From the NCBI GenBank assembly GCA_019096155.1, contig JAHCVI010000001.1, positions 13,417,243 to 13,481,242 of the forward strand: 64,000 nt of DNA, in the 5' to 3' direction. Positions 11,891 to 20,958 of this stretch are shown here, piece after piece; positions within the stretch are counted from its first letter, which is position 1, and each line of letters begins with the position of its first letter. The notes under the pieces are model-generated. The model was not told where the DNA came from. It saw nothing but the letters and a program-made list of their open reading frames with translations, and searched no databases. The stretch comes from Staphylotrichum longicolle. Its lineage: Eukaryota; Ascomycota; Sordariomycetes; Sordariales; Chaetomiaceae. A program made the translations under genes and the position numbers.

Positions 11891-12009
11891 ACATACGACC
11901 AGAGATGGTAGAAAACTCGGGATCCCGTCCGCTCTCCCCTAGATAAGCTACCAATCGCCAGACTAGTAGTTGGGTCGGTGACGACCAGCGAATCCCTGGT
12001 GTTGTATGT
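11891..12009 (+). rRNA. 5S ribosomal RNA (dispersed copy)
   Basis: The 119-base unit starts ACATACGACC and ends GTTGTATGT, which pair as helix I. The internal block TAGTAGTTGGGTCGGTGACG and the 3' block CAGCGAATCCCT match the fungal 5S core. Relative to the remembered Neurospora sequence, GGGTGGGTGACCACC becomes GGGTCGGTGACGACC, a compensated change that keeps the helix, and GGTAG/CTACC keeps helix II. T-rich DNA follows directly (ATTTTGGTCTTTT), as expected for RNA polymerase III termination. A lone 5S gene outside rDNA is normal for Sordariales. Confidence 0.9.
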
Positions 12010-12210
12010 TATTTTGGTCTTTTGCCGCTTTTTTGGTGGAGTTGCAAAGAACCGGGCGAGCCAGGGCTGACACAGAGACTGCGAGCAACACGATTTGCCC
12101 AGGAGAGAAGCAACTCCACTCAAGCCGGCTTCAACCAATAGCATGAGAATGGCAAGGCCAGCCGGCAAGGGTGTTGTTGGTCGAGGCCGCCGTTGGTCTA
12201 AGCACCAGAA

Positions 12211-13329
12211 ATGTCGCGCCTCGCGAGCAATTCTCGAACTGAAATCTCAAGTCGGCCGAACGCCATGAGAGTTGGCGGGTTGTCTCTCTCGGTCCTCGGG
12301 ATCCTCACTCCCTCGGCGACAGCAGCCGTATTCAGGGACTGGTACCCGGAGTATGCTTCCATTTTCCAGAGCACTCTCGAGGCACAGTGCTCGACGGAGC
12401 ACAGCGCCTGGCTCGCTGGCTCGCCGCCCCTTCCCGAGGACTACGCCGCCAATGGCACGACTTCGGCCAGACAAGCCGTGGTGCAATGCATCCTCTCTAA
12501 CACGTCCGAGTTCATGAAGGCAAACATGGCGTCTGCCGCCGTGTTGCTCGGCATCATGCCCTTTGCGCTCTCCGTCCTCGGATCCAGCAGCGAGGAGAGT
12601 GCCCTCTTGTACGTTATCGGCCGCCGGCCCATCCTGACGACCCTCCTCCTCGCTGGCGCCCCCGTCGTCGTCGCGCTCCGGCCCTTTGAGTACAAGGACC
12701 CTGTCGGCATCCTTCGGGCGCGCGAGGGCCGCTTCTATAGCTTCAACATGGGTCCCTCCTGGCTTGTTCTTTTACTCGAATATCTTGTCGCCCTCGCCTC
12801 TGTCGCCAACGTCGTCCACGTCACGTACGGGCTCGGCGTCGGCGTGACGACCATGATTCTGCCGGACTCGAGCTACTTGCCCGGCGTGTGGGCCGGCTCG
12901 GGCATCATCGTGCACATTATCGGCGCGCTGTGTCTCAAGTCCCGGCTGCGGCTGCTCACGCCCAAGAACGAGCCCATCCTCAAGTCGGAGCTGACCCTGT
13001 CGACGGACAAGAACATCACGGTCGAGACTGTCCCCGAGACGAAGCGGTTCCTTGCCCTGTCGTGGCTGACGTCGACGTCGACGACGTTTCATGTCATTTT
13101 TGGCACGCTTGCGTTTTCCAGCATGCAGTTCATCTCGGTACGGGACGCGTTTGGTGTCATTGGCCGGTATACGGCGTCAGTTACGATCTGCCGGGTGGTG
13201 CTGATGTACGAGCTTTCGGGGCTGAGGTCGGGCGTTGAGAGCACCTCGACGCTTCCGGCGCCCGATGACGGCCAGGATCCTGTGGATGGGTTGAAAGCTG
13301 GCCCGCGCGTCTTTACGTTTGCGCCCTGA
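12211..13329 (+). CDS. Conserved fungal multi-pass membrane protein, unknown function
   Basis: Intronless, 372 residues from the first Met. A second in-frame Met (12265) starts MRVGGLSLSVLGILTPSATA, which looks like a signal peptide, so the true start may be there. A luminal or extracellular segment with three cysteines and N-glycosylation sites (NGT, NTS) follows. Hydrophobic helices appear near residues 105-125, 142-158, 185-208, 228-246 and 288-310. The 'FMKANMASAAVLLGIMPFALSVLGSS' region resembles a family of fungal membrane proteins that is expanded but uncharacterised. I cannot assign a function. Confidence 0.7.
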   Translation: MSRLASNSRTEISSRPNAMRVGGLSLSVLGILTPSATAAVFRDWYPEYASIFQSTLEAQCSTEHSAWLAGSPPLPEDYAANGTTSARQAVVQCILSNTSEFMKANMASAAVLLGIMPFALSVLGSSSEESALLYVIGRRPILTTLLLAGAPVVVALRPFEYKDPVGILRAREGRFYSFNMGPSWLVLLLEYLVALASVANVVHVTYGLGVGVTTMILPDSSYLPGVWAGSGIIVHIIGALCLKSRLRLLTPKNEPILKSELTLSTDKNITVETVPETKRFLALSWLTSTSTTFHVIFGTLAFSSMQFISVRDAFGVIGRYTASVTICRVVLMYELSGLRSGVESTSTLPAPDDGQDPVDGLKAGPRVFTFAP

Positions 13330-13566
13330 GGAGGGGCATCGTGTGCCATGTGTTGCCAACTGGAGGGAACAATATCACTTGTGAAAGGGTGGCGCCTGGG
13401 CGTGTATGAAAGCGGCATAAACTGAAATAATGGACCTTGGGAACTTTGATTCTATCCTGGAATGTCGAGATGACGCGAGTGTCTCCTCTCGCAAATGATG
13501 GCGCCTTGATTTGAACTAGGAAAAGCTAATCAAGCTATTCATACACATGTGCTTCAGCCCGCTAAG

Positions 13567-14117
13567 TTATGACCCCCGACGTTCCGCCATTGTAAAGTCG
13601 AAGGTCTCTCTTTCTGTTCTGTTCATTCTCTTTCTTGGATCGTGATAGATGACATCATAGCGACTTTGCTCGTTGTCGTCTTGGGCATATATCACTCGTA
13701 CCATGCCTGCTTTGTCATTTTGTTTGAACGCTGAACCCTTGAGAATGGGATACTCCAGCCACGGCGCCTTCCCAGGGACACTCAGGTTCAATTCTTCCCG
13801 GTTCCAAAACTTGCGGGGATAAGAAATTCCGGTGTCTGATTGCATTGAATTGCAAGCCAAAGTCCTCGCAGTCTGGAGTTGCTCCTCAACGGCAGAGACA
13901 GGAATCCTTCTGAAACCATGCTGGTGACGGAGACCGGCGCAGAGATACTAACGACGTATTGTTAGTCAAGTGGTACATGTGGTGGAGAACGGGCGAAACA
14001 GACAAAAGGGGCTGGGTGACGTCTTTTGATCTGACGATATCCGTCATTTGGATCTGGTTGCTGTTCATCAGTCCGCTCGCTGTCGCTGGCTGGGGGAGTA
14101 GGTGGGGCCGTCTCCAT
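13567..14117 (-). CDS. RNase T1/N1-like protein with altered catalytic triad, apparently not secreted
   Basis: Model complement(join(13567..13947,14004..14117)), 164 residues. The 56-base intron (GTCTGT, branch GACTAAC, TTAG) is the only GT choice in exon 1 that keeps the frame. Residues 39-142 follow the guanyl-specific microbial ribonuclease family. ISYPRKF aligns with the SYPHKY of RNase T1, so catalytic His40 is Arg83. LEYPIL supplies the base (E103), MVRVIY the arginine (R122) and VIYHDP the acid (H140). Cys41 and Cys70 may pair. Unlike RNase T1 there is no signal peptide; the first 38 residues are Pro/Asp/Arg-rich and polar. A TATAAAA lies about 60 bases upstream of the start, with a tiny upstream frame (ATGTCTTAG) between. 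Activity is uncertain given the His change. It could be a binding-only RNase-like protein. Confidence 0.62.
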
Positions 14118-14177
14118 GAGAAAGCTCGATTCTTGAGACAACTAAGACATCACAGCAGTCACCACCCTCCTCGTCCC

Positions 14178-14184
14178 TTTTATA
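14178..14184 (-). promoter_or_regulatory. TATA box of the RNase T1-like gene
   Basis: TATAAAAGGG on the minus strand, about 60 bases before the start codon at 14117. Its position supports that start. Confidence 0.55.
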
Positions 14185-14782
14185 TGTCTCTCATTCTTCA
14201 CAGAAGCGTCTCTGAGCTTCCTCGCCGGCTCCCCACCGCGGCCCAAGCTCCTTGATTTGGCATGACAATGGCTGGAACTAACATCCGTCTCAAAAGGCTT
14301 CAAAATGTGAGAGCTCGCCAACTGCAGTCTTGAATTGTGAGATGTGATATCAAATGTGACAGATGTGCAGTGAATACGGTTGTTGTCAAAACAGGGAGAC
14401 ACGGTCATGTCTTTGTTTGGCTTTGTTGCACGATTCAGGGGGTTGTCGAAGTTTCCAGCTCAACAATGGATGATACAGGACCCGCTGCTCCAAGCAGTTG
14501 AACACAATGGAGTCTGCTAGTTGTTTGTCTGTGAAGAAACATTTCAAACAGAGTTGACCTCGAGACGTTGGCAGGCTGCGACAGACGGACCATATCCCGG
14601 GTTTCATTTGTTCTTCATCCTGCTATTAATTCGGAGTTGCCCAGAGAAACACCAGCCAGTGTTTGCAAGTCTATTTGTCCCTTTGCTTGCCAGTAAGAAA
14701 CCCATTGTTGCAGTTCATCGCTTTGACCGAATGCGCTTATGATCTCTGATGGGACCCGCGACTTTCATCCAATCAGGAAACA

Positions 14783-14853
14783 GCGTCAGTGGTTTAGTGG
14801 TAAAATCCATCGTTGCCATCGATGGGCCGCCGGTTCGATTCGCGGCTGACGCA
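14783..14853 (+). tRNA. tRNA-Gly (GCC), with a poorly paired T-arm
   Basis: The acceptor stem GCGTCAG/CTGACGC pairs perfectly, with discriminator A at 14853. The D-arm is GTTT/AAAT with loop AGTGGTA, and the anticodon stem CATCG/CGATG encloses loop TTGCCAT with anticodon GCC (14816-14818). The A box TGGTTTAGTGG and B box GGTTCGATT are present, and a TTTT lies just downstream. The T-stem halves GCCGG and CGCGG pair at only two of five positions, so the gene may be mutated. No intron. Confidence 0.85.
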
Positions 14854-15113
14854 ACCTTTTGCCGTCCATTCATTTGAATCATATCAAGGCTGTCTTTTTG
14901 ATTTTTGGTTGTTGGGGTGCTTCAGAGTCACTATGAACACAATGAGGAAACGCAAGCGGGTGGGCCGCTGTTGTCAGCACACAGGCCATCCGTTCGAAGC
15001 ATGGTCGTGCTACTCAATGTTTCCATCCAACGATTTCCATCATCTCTTTTAGCTCACTGACATTGGAGACAGCACCATCATCTCCCATCCCTCTCTTCAA
15101 CCCACCCGCCCCT
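14854..15113. other. Region between tRNA-Gly and the Rossmann-fold gene
   Basis: No gene recognised. It should include the tRNA terminator and the 3' UTR of the minus-strand gene. Confidence 0.4.
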
Positions 15114-15244
15114 TCAACGGCACAGCCCCCATGCCTCCCAGAACTCCCTCGTATCATAACACCTCCCCAGCACTTCCATCGCCCTCGGCAACGCCCGCAC
15201 GCCCTCCTCCCTCATCAGTTCCCCCACCCACCCAGCCTGCTCAC

Positions 15245-16024
15245 TCACCTTCCCCTCCCCCTCATCCGCCAACCCGCCAGCAGCGCCCACCAGTCATACA
15301 CGAACCGTCCGTCACCATCCACCGCTGCCCTCCCCTTGGCCGCCCACGCCCCATCCCCGCTCTGCACGATCGCGGCGATCGCCCGCGCGATGTCCTCGCC
15401 GTGGATCAGGTGCAGGCTCTTCTTGCCCCGCACGGCCTCCTTGGTGGCGGCCACGCGGCCACCCCAGTTGCGCGGCTGGCGGGCGCCGCCCCACAGCCCG
15501 GACAGGTTGAGCACGCAGCCCGAGAGGGCGAGCAGTTCGTCCTCGGCGACGGCGCGCGGGTTGGTGGTTGCGTACGGGCTGTGGCGCGTGAGCCACGGGT
15601 CCTCGGAGCGGGATTGGCCGGGCGAGGACGACTCCGTCGAGGGCTGCTGCTGCTGCTGCTGCTGCTGCCAGATGCCGCTGCTGCCGAGCTGGATGAAGCG
15701 GGGTTCGGAGTCCGGGTTGGGGGAGGAGGCGGCGGCGCTGCGGTGGGTTGCGGTGTAGGTTTCGACGAGGAGCTTGCTGGGGCCGGTGCCGGTGAGGGGG
15801 AAGGTGATGAGGATGTAGCGCGCGCGGGGGAGGGCGGCGATGGCGGAGTGGGTTTCCTCGGCCGGGGCGGACGGGTCGAATTTGAAGGGGATGGTGGGGT
15901 GGTCAGCGACGGGGTGGCCGGACGTCGTGGTTGCAGCGAAGGGGATGTTGTGGGATTGGAGATGGGGGATGAGGAAGGTCGAGGTCCAGCCTGCGCCGAG
16001 GATGAGGAGGGTGAGTTCCTCCAT
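15245..16024 (-). CDS. NAD(P)-binding Rossmann-fold (atypical SDR) protein, apparent 3' frameshift
   Basis: Open frame of 259 residues. LTLLILGAGWTSTFLIPHL is the glycine-rich dinucleotide-binding strand-turn-helix. YILITFPLTG and FIQLGSSGIW are later Rossmann strands, and LNLSGLWGG with LIHGEDIARAI is typical of YeeZ-like/atypical SDR proteins. A run of eight Gln is encoded by a CAG repeat (residues about 119-126). The frame stops at 15245. In a second frame, from near 15270 down to a TGA at 15114-15116, coding continues as EEGVRALPRAMEVLG ... REFWEAWGL, which looks like the missing C terminus. No intron of normal length joins the two. Either a one-base indel or sequencing error truncates the protein, or the C terminus has diverged. 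Substrate unknown. Confidence 0.7.
   Translation of the reverse strand: MEELTLLILGAGWTSTFLIPHLQSHNIPFAATTTSGHPVADHPTIPFKFDPSAPAEETHSAIAALPRARYILITFPLTGTGPSKLLVETYTATHRSAAASSPNPDSEPRFIQLGSSGIWQQQQQQQQPSTESSSPGQSRSEDPWLTRHSPYATTNPRAVAEDELLALSGCVLNLSGLWGGARQPRNWGGRVAATKEAVRGKKSLHLIHGEDIARAIAAIVQSGDGAWAAKGRAAVDGDGRFVYDWWALLAGWRMRGRGR
15644..15668. repeat. CTG/CAG trinucleotide run coding polyglutamine
   Basis: Eight CAG codons on the minus strand give the Gln tract inside the Rossmann-fold protein. Confidence 0.9.
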
Positions 16025-16425
16025 TTTTGCGGGGGTTTGATGGGTTGAGATGGCGGGTTTGGGTGAGAATTATGTTTGTGGGAGAGTTGTTGGTGAGTGA
16101 TGACGAATTGCTTCGTGAATTTTGTTGAAAGGTGCATGCATGCAGCTTGGCGGCAGTTGCTGGTTCTTTCCATCCGACTCCACAGCTTCAACCATCAACT
16201 TCCGAATCAATCATTCTTACAACTGAAACGAAACAAAATCGAGAAGTACCATTGTAAAGACTGCGGATAATACACGCGAGCGCTTAAGGAAGGAAACCGC
16301 AATCCGAGACTCCAGGCGTTCCCTCATTACAGCGACAACCCCTCAAAAACACAGATCCGAGGTTCCCAACTTCCCAGCTCCAACCGTCACTAACGCGTCC
16401 TCCATGAAGCTCTTGACAAAAGAAT
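16025..16425. other. Intergenic, upstream of the Rossmann-fold gene and downstream of annexin
   Basis: No frame with protein features. It holds the promoter of the minus-strand gene at 16024 and the 3' end of annexin. Confidence 0.45.
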
Positions 16426-18111
16426 TCACTTCTCCCGCAGCAGCGCCAGCAAGACATCCTCCAGATCTCCGCTTAAGTACGCCTTCACCTGTTTACCGAT
16501 TGCGATCCCAAACCTCTTCTGGTACGCCTTCTTGGCCGCCTCCAAACGCGGCGCGTCCCAGTAGAGAGCCACCACGCGGTTGATGAGCAGCTTCTCCTTC
16601 TTCTTGGTCAGCGCCTCCCGCAGCCTCACGGCATCCGCCGTCGCGCGGTCCTGCCCGGCCGCCAGCATGCGCAGCAGCGCGTCCTCCATGTCGCCGCGGA
16701 ACTCCTTCTCGATGACGTCCTGCAGGGAGCGGTGGTACTTGCGCTGGTACGCGTCGGCCATGGCGTTGATCTGCGCCGCGTTGCTGCTCGCAAAGATCTG
16801 CGCGACCGACACGGCGTTGGCACCGATCATGCCCTCGGTCGCCCGCTGCAGCTCCGTGACCTTGGCGTCGATCTCGTGCGGGAGCACCGGCGCCGCGTCC
16901 TCGGCCCGCGTGCCCGCCAGCACCATGCTGCACAGCCGGAACAGCGCGTCGTCGACGTCCTCCTTGATGTCGACCGCCAGGTCCTTGCGCACCACGCGCT
17001 TGTACTCGGCCACGATGGCGCGGATGTCGGCGTTGGAGCGGTCCAGCAGCACGTCCATGAGCGTCTCCTCGTCCGTGCCCAGCCGGTTGAGCGACTTGTC
17101 GAGGTTGTAGACGTCGGCGCCCAGCGGCCCGCGCAGCAGCGCGAGCAGCGCCGTCTCGAGCCCGCTGCGCGTCTCGCTCTTGATGTCCTCCTCGAGGTTG
17201 CGGATGAACCGGCTGTTGTAATCGTTCACCAGCTGCTGCATCGCCCACGGGTTGGAGTACTGCGCGCTGGTGAGCACGCGGATCAGCGCCTTCTCGTCGC
17301 AGCCCATGCCCTTCATGGCCCGCCGGAGCGCCTCGGCGTCGCTCGACGTGTTGACGGGCTTGGCCCAGGCTTTCTGGGCCGGGTCGTAGCCCGGTGATGC
17401 AGGGGTCGGCGGCACGGGCGCACTGCTACCGTATCCGGGTGCGCCGTGCGGAGGTGGCTGCTGCCATTGCTGGCCCTGAGGCTGCAGTCACTATCAGCAT
17501 CGGCCGACGGGGAGGGAATTTCAAGGGCGTTTGTGCTCTTGGGTACTTACAGGATAACCTTGGGGCGGCGGCTGGCCGTAGTTCGCTTGGGGCTGGCCAT
17601 ACGGAGCTTGTGCGCCGTATTGGCCCGGAGCAGGAGGAGGCTGTTGCCCATACGGCGCATTCTGAGGGGGCTGTTGTCCATATGGGGCATTGGGAGGGGG
17701 CTGTTGTCCATATGGGGCATTGGGAGGGGCCTGCTGCCCATATGGGGCATTCGGAGGGGCCTGTTGACCGTATGGGGCATTTTGGGGAGGCTGCTGCCCA
17801 TATGGGGCGTTTGGGGGGGGTTGCTGCCCATATGGGGCAGTTTGGGGCGGCTGCTGCCCGTACGGTGGGTACGGTTGATTCTGGTATTGCCCTGGCTGGC
17901 CGGGTGGGGGCGACTGGTATTGGCCGGGTTGCGCACCAGGAGGCGGCGCCTGATAGCCTTGTTGATACTGCTGGTACGGAGCCTGCCCAGGGGCTTGGTA
18001 TTGGTATGGTGCACCTGGGTTCGACGACCCCTGAGGGTATCCAGTGGGGGGAGGACCGCCCGGGTACCCCTGCGGGGGCTGTTGGCCGTAGTAAGGCTGC
18101 TGCGAACTCAT
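16426..18111 (-). CDS. Annexin with long Pro/Gln/Tyr-rich repeat tail
   Basis: Model complement(join(16426..17481,17551..18111)), 538 residues. Residues 1 to about 220 are disordered and dominated by roughly seven copies of a ten-residue APYGQQPPxN unit. Four annexin repeats fill about 235-535. Repeat 1 has GMGCDEKALIRVL and repeat 2 LGTDEETLMDVLLDR, the Ca2+/phospholipid-binding loops; repeats 3 and 4 are more diverged. Annexins bind acidic membranes in the presence of Ca2+. A PYGQ-rich N terminus like this is shared with other fungal annexins and resembles ALG-2- or prion-like tails, so it may drive partner binding or condensation (inference). The 69-base intron falls in phase 0 at the end of the repeat tail. 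Confidence 0.9.
17636..17862. repeat. 30-bp tandem repeats in the annexin exon
   Basis: About seven near-identical 30-base units built on TGTTGTCCATATGGGGCATT, each encoding APYGQQPPxN on the minus strand. Confidence 0.9.
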
Positions 18112-19562
18112 GGTGTTGTGTGGTGTGAAGAATGGGTAAGTACACGAGGTGCTGCGATGGATATGTGCGCGTGTAAGGAACAAGAACAGATTGAAAGTCG
18201 ATGGAAATGTTACTTTTCAATGCATTTGATGTCCACTGTAACACAGAGGCCTCCATGATGTCTTGTGCCCATTCTGGTGGCGGGGGTGGCTGTGTTACGG
18301 GCCTTGTCCCACCTCGAGCCCACTCAACCAGCACTGCCGCCAAGGCAAGATGGTAGGGCAGCCAGGCAGCCTGGATCGGGACCCACATCGGGGTAAAAGG
18401 GTAATACGGAGGCACTGCATTTCGCTCTCGGTCTTCAACCAACTGTGGCTCGGTTGCCAGTAAGCCCAATGCCAAGCGGCCCATCCCTGCCTAGATTGGT
18501 AGCGTGGAGCTCGCAGCAATGACAGCATCGGACGCCCAGGAGATCTTTTTGGCAGACTGCTGTGTTTGAGGCCAATCTTGGAGACATGTATCTCGCGCTT
18601 GGTTTTTGAGTGAGTGTAGAAAAGGACGTCTATCAAAGGGGTCGGGGGAGAAAACATGGCTCACACAGCGCCCGTTTTTCCTTACATTGGTATTCGACAT
18701 CTGAGCTGGTGGAAGTCCAAGTTGAAAGACATTAAATTTTCCGTGAAAGTCTCTAGTCATTTAAGTAGAGACAGTCCTTAATGGGCCCTAAGATGCTCTT
18801 GATGGAGTTTGAGATACTACAGAGGAAGTTTTATGCTTTTTGGAACGAGAATTCGGACCTGATACAAAAGACACTGATGAGTTGACTAGATCCTTAGCAG
18901 TCTGGAGACTCCTCGCGGCCACACCTCTCCGACACGTCGTCGTCCTGTTCAAGAATGAACTCATACCACATCGGTTCTGTGCGCTCAGATAGACGTGAAT
19001 CTTGGGAGGCAAGGGAGGCAGCCGGGCTTCCTTGCCAACTCCGCACTTCAGTAAGCACCAGTCCCGCGAAGGATTCTCGCTAGCCTGCCGGAACCCCTGG
19101 GCGAGGACCCTGCACTCCCAGTCGGCACACTCGGCAGTGTGGTTTAGCTTAACTCTGGGCACTAAGCTCACCATCTGATAACCTGCCCAGATTTTCCGTC
19201 CATTCGGTAGTGATGTCATGTGTTTTCAGCCCTGTCGGCACCATTCGGACGTTCCCAAGATGGCAAGGGGGCGAACCGGGTACCTGGACGCTCGCATCAA
19301 TATTGCTTTCTCTAAGTCCGAGTTTGCCCCACAGCGTCCCATCTCTCTGGTTGTCCTGCAGAGCTCCTGCAGAGCTTCCTGCTAGGAACCACTAGTCCCG
19401 CTAGCGTACCATCGTTTGGTTTCCATGGCAAAGCTCCGGAGGTTTTGCGGAAGTTCACGAAATTGCAGGCCAGGAAGACGACATGCAACACCATAAGAGC
19501 TCATCGCTCGCCTCACAATCAGCGATGGCCTCGCTCACATCACTCTCAAACCAGCCTTCACA
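18112..19562. other. 1.45-kb divergent intergenic region
   Basis: Upstream DNA for annexin (minus) and the propeller gene (plus). Minus-strand frames of up to 143 codons near 18.8-19.2 kb have no domain content and irregular codon use. No RNA gene was seen. Confidence 0.45.
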
Positions 19563-20561
19563 ATGAGACCTGCCCTCTACCTCACCACCCTTGTCGCCGC
19601 GGCCTGTGGTGCCCACGCCACAGGTGGTGGCACCACCAACCCGCCCATCCGCAACATCTACACCTTTCCCAAGAACACCTTCATCGAGAACATCGCCGTC
19701 CGCTCCAACAGCAAGCTGCTGGTCACCTCCATGAGCGTCCCCGACCTCTTCTCCATCGACCCCACCGTCGCCAACCCCACCGCCCCGATCGTCCACACCT
19801 TCGCCAACGCCAGCGGCATCTCGGGCATCACCGAGGTCACCCCGGACGTCTTCGCGCTCGTCACGGGCGTCTGGGACCTGGCCAACACGCGCGCCCTGCC
19901 CGGCACGCTCGCCATCTGGACCGTCGACTTCACCAAGACGCCCTCCCCGCAAGTCAAGTTCGTTACCTCGGTCCCGGACTCGCTCATTCTCAACGGCCTC
20001 GCCCGCCACCCGTACAACCCGCGCCTGCTGCTGGCCGCCGACTCGGCCGCCGGCGCCGTCTGGCGCATCGACGTCGTCACGGGCGCCCACGACGTCGCCA
20101 TCTCGTCCCCGCTGCTCACCCCGACCGGCACGGTCCCGGGCACGCACCTGGGCATCAACGGCCTGCGCAGCGCGGGCGCGCACATCTACTTCACCAACTC
20201 GGCGCAAAAGTTCTTTGGGCGCGTCGCCGTGGACTGGCAGGGCAACGCGCTGGGCGCGATCGAGGTCATCTCCAACAGCACGGCGGCGGGCGCGGACGTG
20301 GTGTATGATGACATCGCGCTGGACCTGGTGCGGGGCAAGGCGTGGATCGCGTCGCATCCGGACTATGCCGTCGAGGTCAAGGTGAACGGGGGCGCGCAGA
20401 GGGTGGTGGCCGACGCGGCCAAGCTGCTGAACCCGACGAGCGCCGCGTTTGGGAGGGGCGGGTGGACGCAGCAGCGGACGCTGTACGTTACAAACGGCGG
20501 AGAGTTTGTGGGTATGGATTTGGTCAATGAGGGGGTTGTGGCGCTGGATTTGACGCAGTGA
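19563..20561 (+). CDS. Secreted six-bladed beta-propeller (SMP-30/gluconolactonase-like)
   Basis: Intronless, 332 residues. A signal peptide (RPALYLTTLVAAACGAHA) is followed by the fungal form of the SMP-30-like propeller: ENIAVRSNSKLLVTSM in blade one, SILNGLARHP-type 'LNGLA..P' turns, and LLAADSAAGAVWRID. GINGLRSAGAHIYFTNS and TLYVTNGG come later. Several Asn sites could be glycosylated. Relatives are found both as stand-alone secreted proteins and near fungal metabolite clusters, mostly uncharacterised; here no cluster is visible. A lactonase or ligand-binding role is possible but not shown. Codon use is strongly GC-biased, suggesting good expression. Confidence 0.82.
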   Translation: MRPALYLTTLVAAACGAHATGGGTTNPPIRNIYTFPKNTFIENIAVRSNSKLLVTSMSVPDLFSIDPTVANPTAPIVHTFANASGISGITEVTPDVFALVTGVWDLANTRALPGTLAIWTVDFTKTPSPQVKFVTSVPDSLILNGLARHPYNPRLLLAADSAAGAVWRIDVVTGAHDVAISSPLLTPTGTVPGTHLGINGLRSAGAHIYFTNSAQKFFGRVAVDWQGNALGAIEVISNSTAAGADVVYDDIALDLVRGKAWIASHPDYAVEVKVNGGAQRVVADAAKLLNPTSAAFGRGGWTQQRTLYVTNGGEFVGMDLVNEGVVALDLTQ

Positions 20562-20721
20562 GATGAGGCTAGCAGGAAAGGATGGTCGATGATACACGCA
20601 GGCACAGGATGAGGTACATGAAGTAAAACAATATATTTTATTTTGATTGTGAGAGCATGTGAACGGTCATCTGAAAATGAGCGAGGGAAGCAAACAAGTA
20701 GAAACGTGAGTGCTCCCAGAC

Positions 20722-20958
20722 TCATTTGCTCAAGGGTTCAATAGGAGATGGGAGGGTCAAGGGCGATATCTCCCCGTCTTCCGCACTCAGACTTGTCCCG
20801 TCCAAAAATGGGGATTGCGGCATGACAGACGGAGTGTTAACATCCCCCACATTAGATTCTTTTGAACCAGGCAACTTCGTGTTGAGCTTCAAGTTCATGT
20901 TGGGCTTTGTAGCTGGTTGGGTGTCACTCCCGGCCAAGTGGAGAGTCTGGTTTGTCAT
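20722..20958 (-). CDS. Possible small Ser/Pro/Thr-rich protein
   Basis: A 78-residue frame begins MTNQTLHLAGSDTQ and ends LTLPSPIEPLSK. It is polar, without cysteines or membrane segments, and contains SP/TP sites. A TATAAAA on the same strand lies about 110 bases upstream of the ATG, the right place for a promoter. There is no known domain, and the frame lies tail-to-tail with the propeller gene, within about 160 bases of its stop. It could be a real small disordered protein or a chance frame. Confidence 0.38.
   Translation of the reverse strand: MTNQTLHLAGSDTQPATKPNMNLKLNTKLPGSKESNVGDVNTPSVMPQSPFLDGTSLSAEDGEISPLTLPSPIEPLSK

Noticed and set aside
17426..18484. Long frames on both strands over the annexin repeats (up to 352 codons)
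   Set aside because: They are alternative readings of the 30-bp repeats; only the annexin frame joins a real domain.
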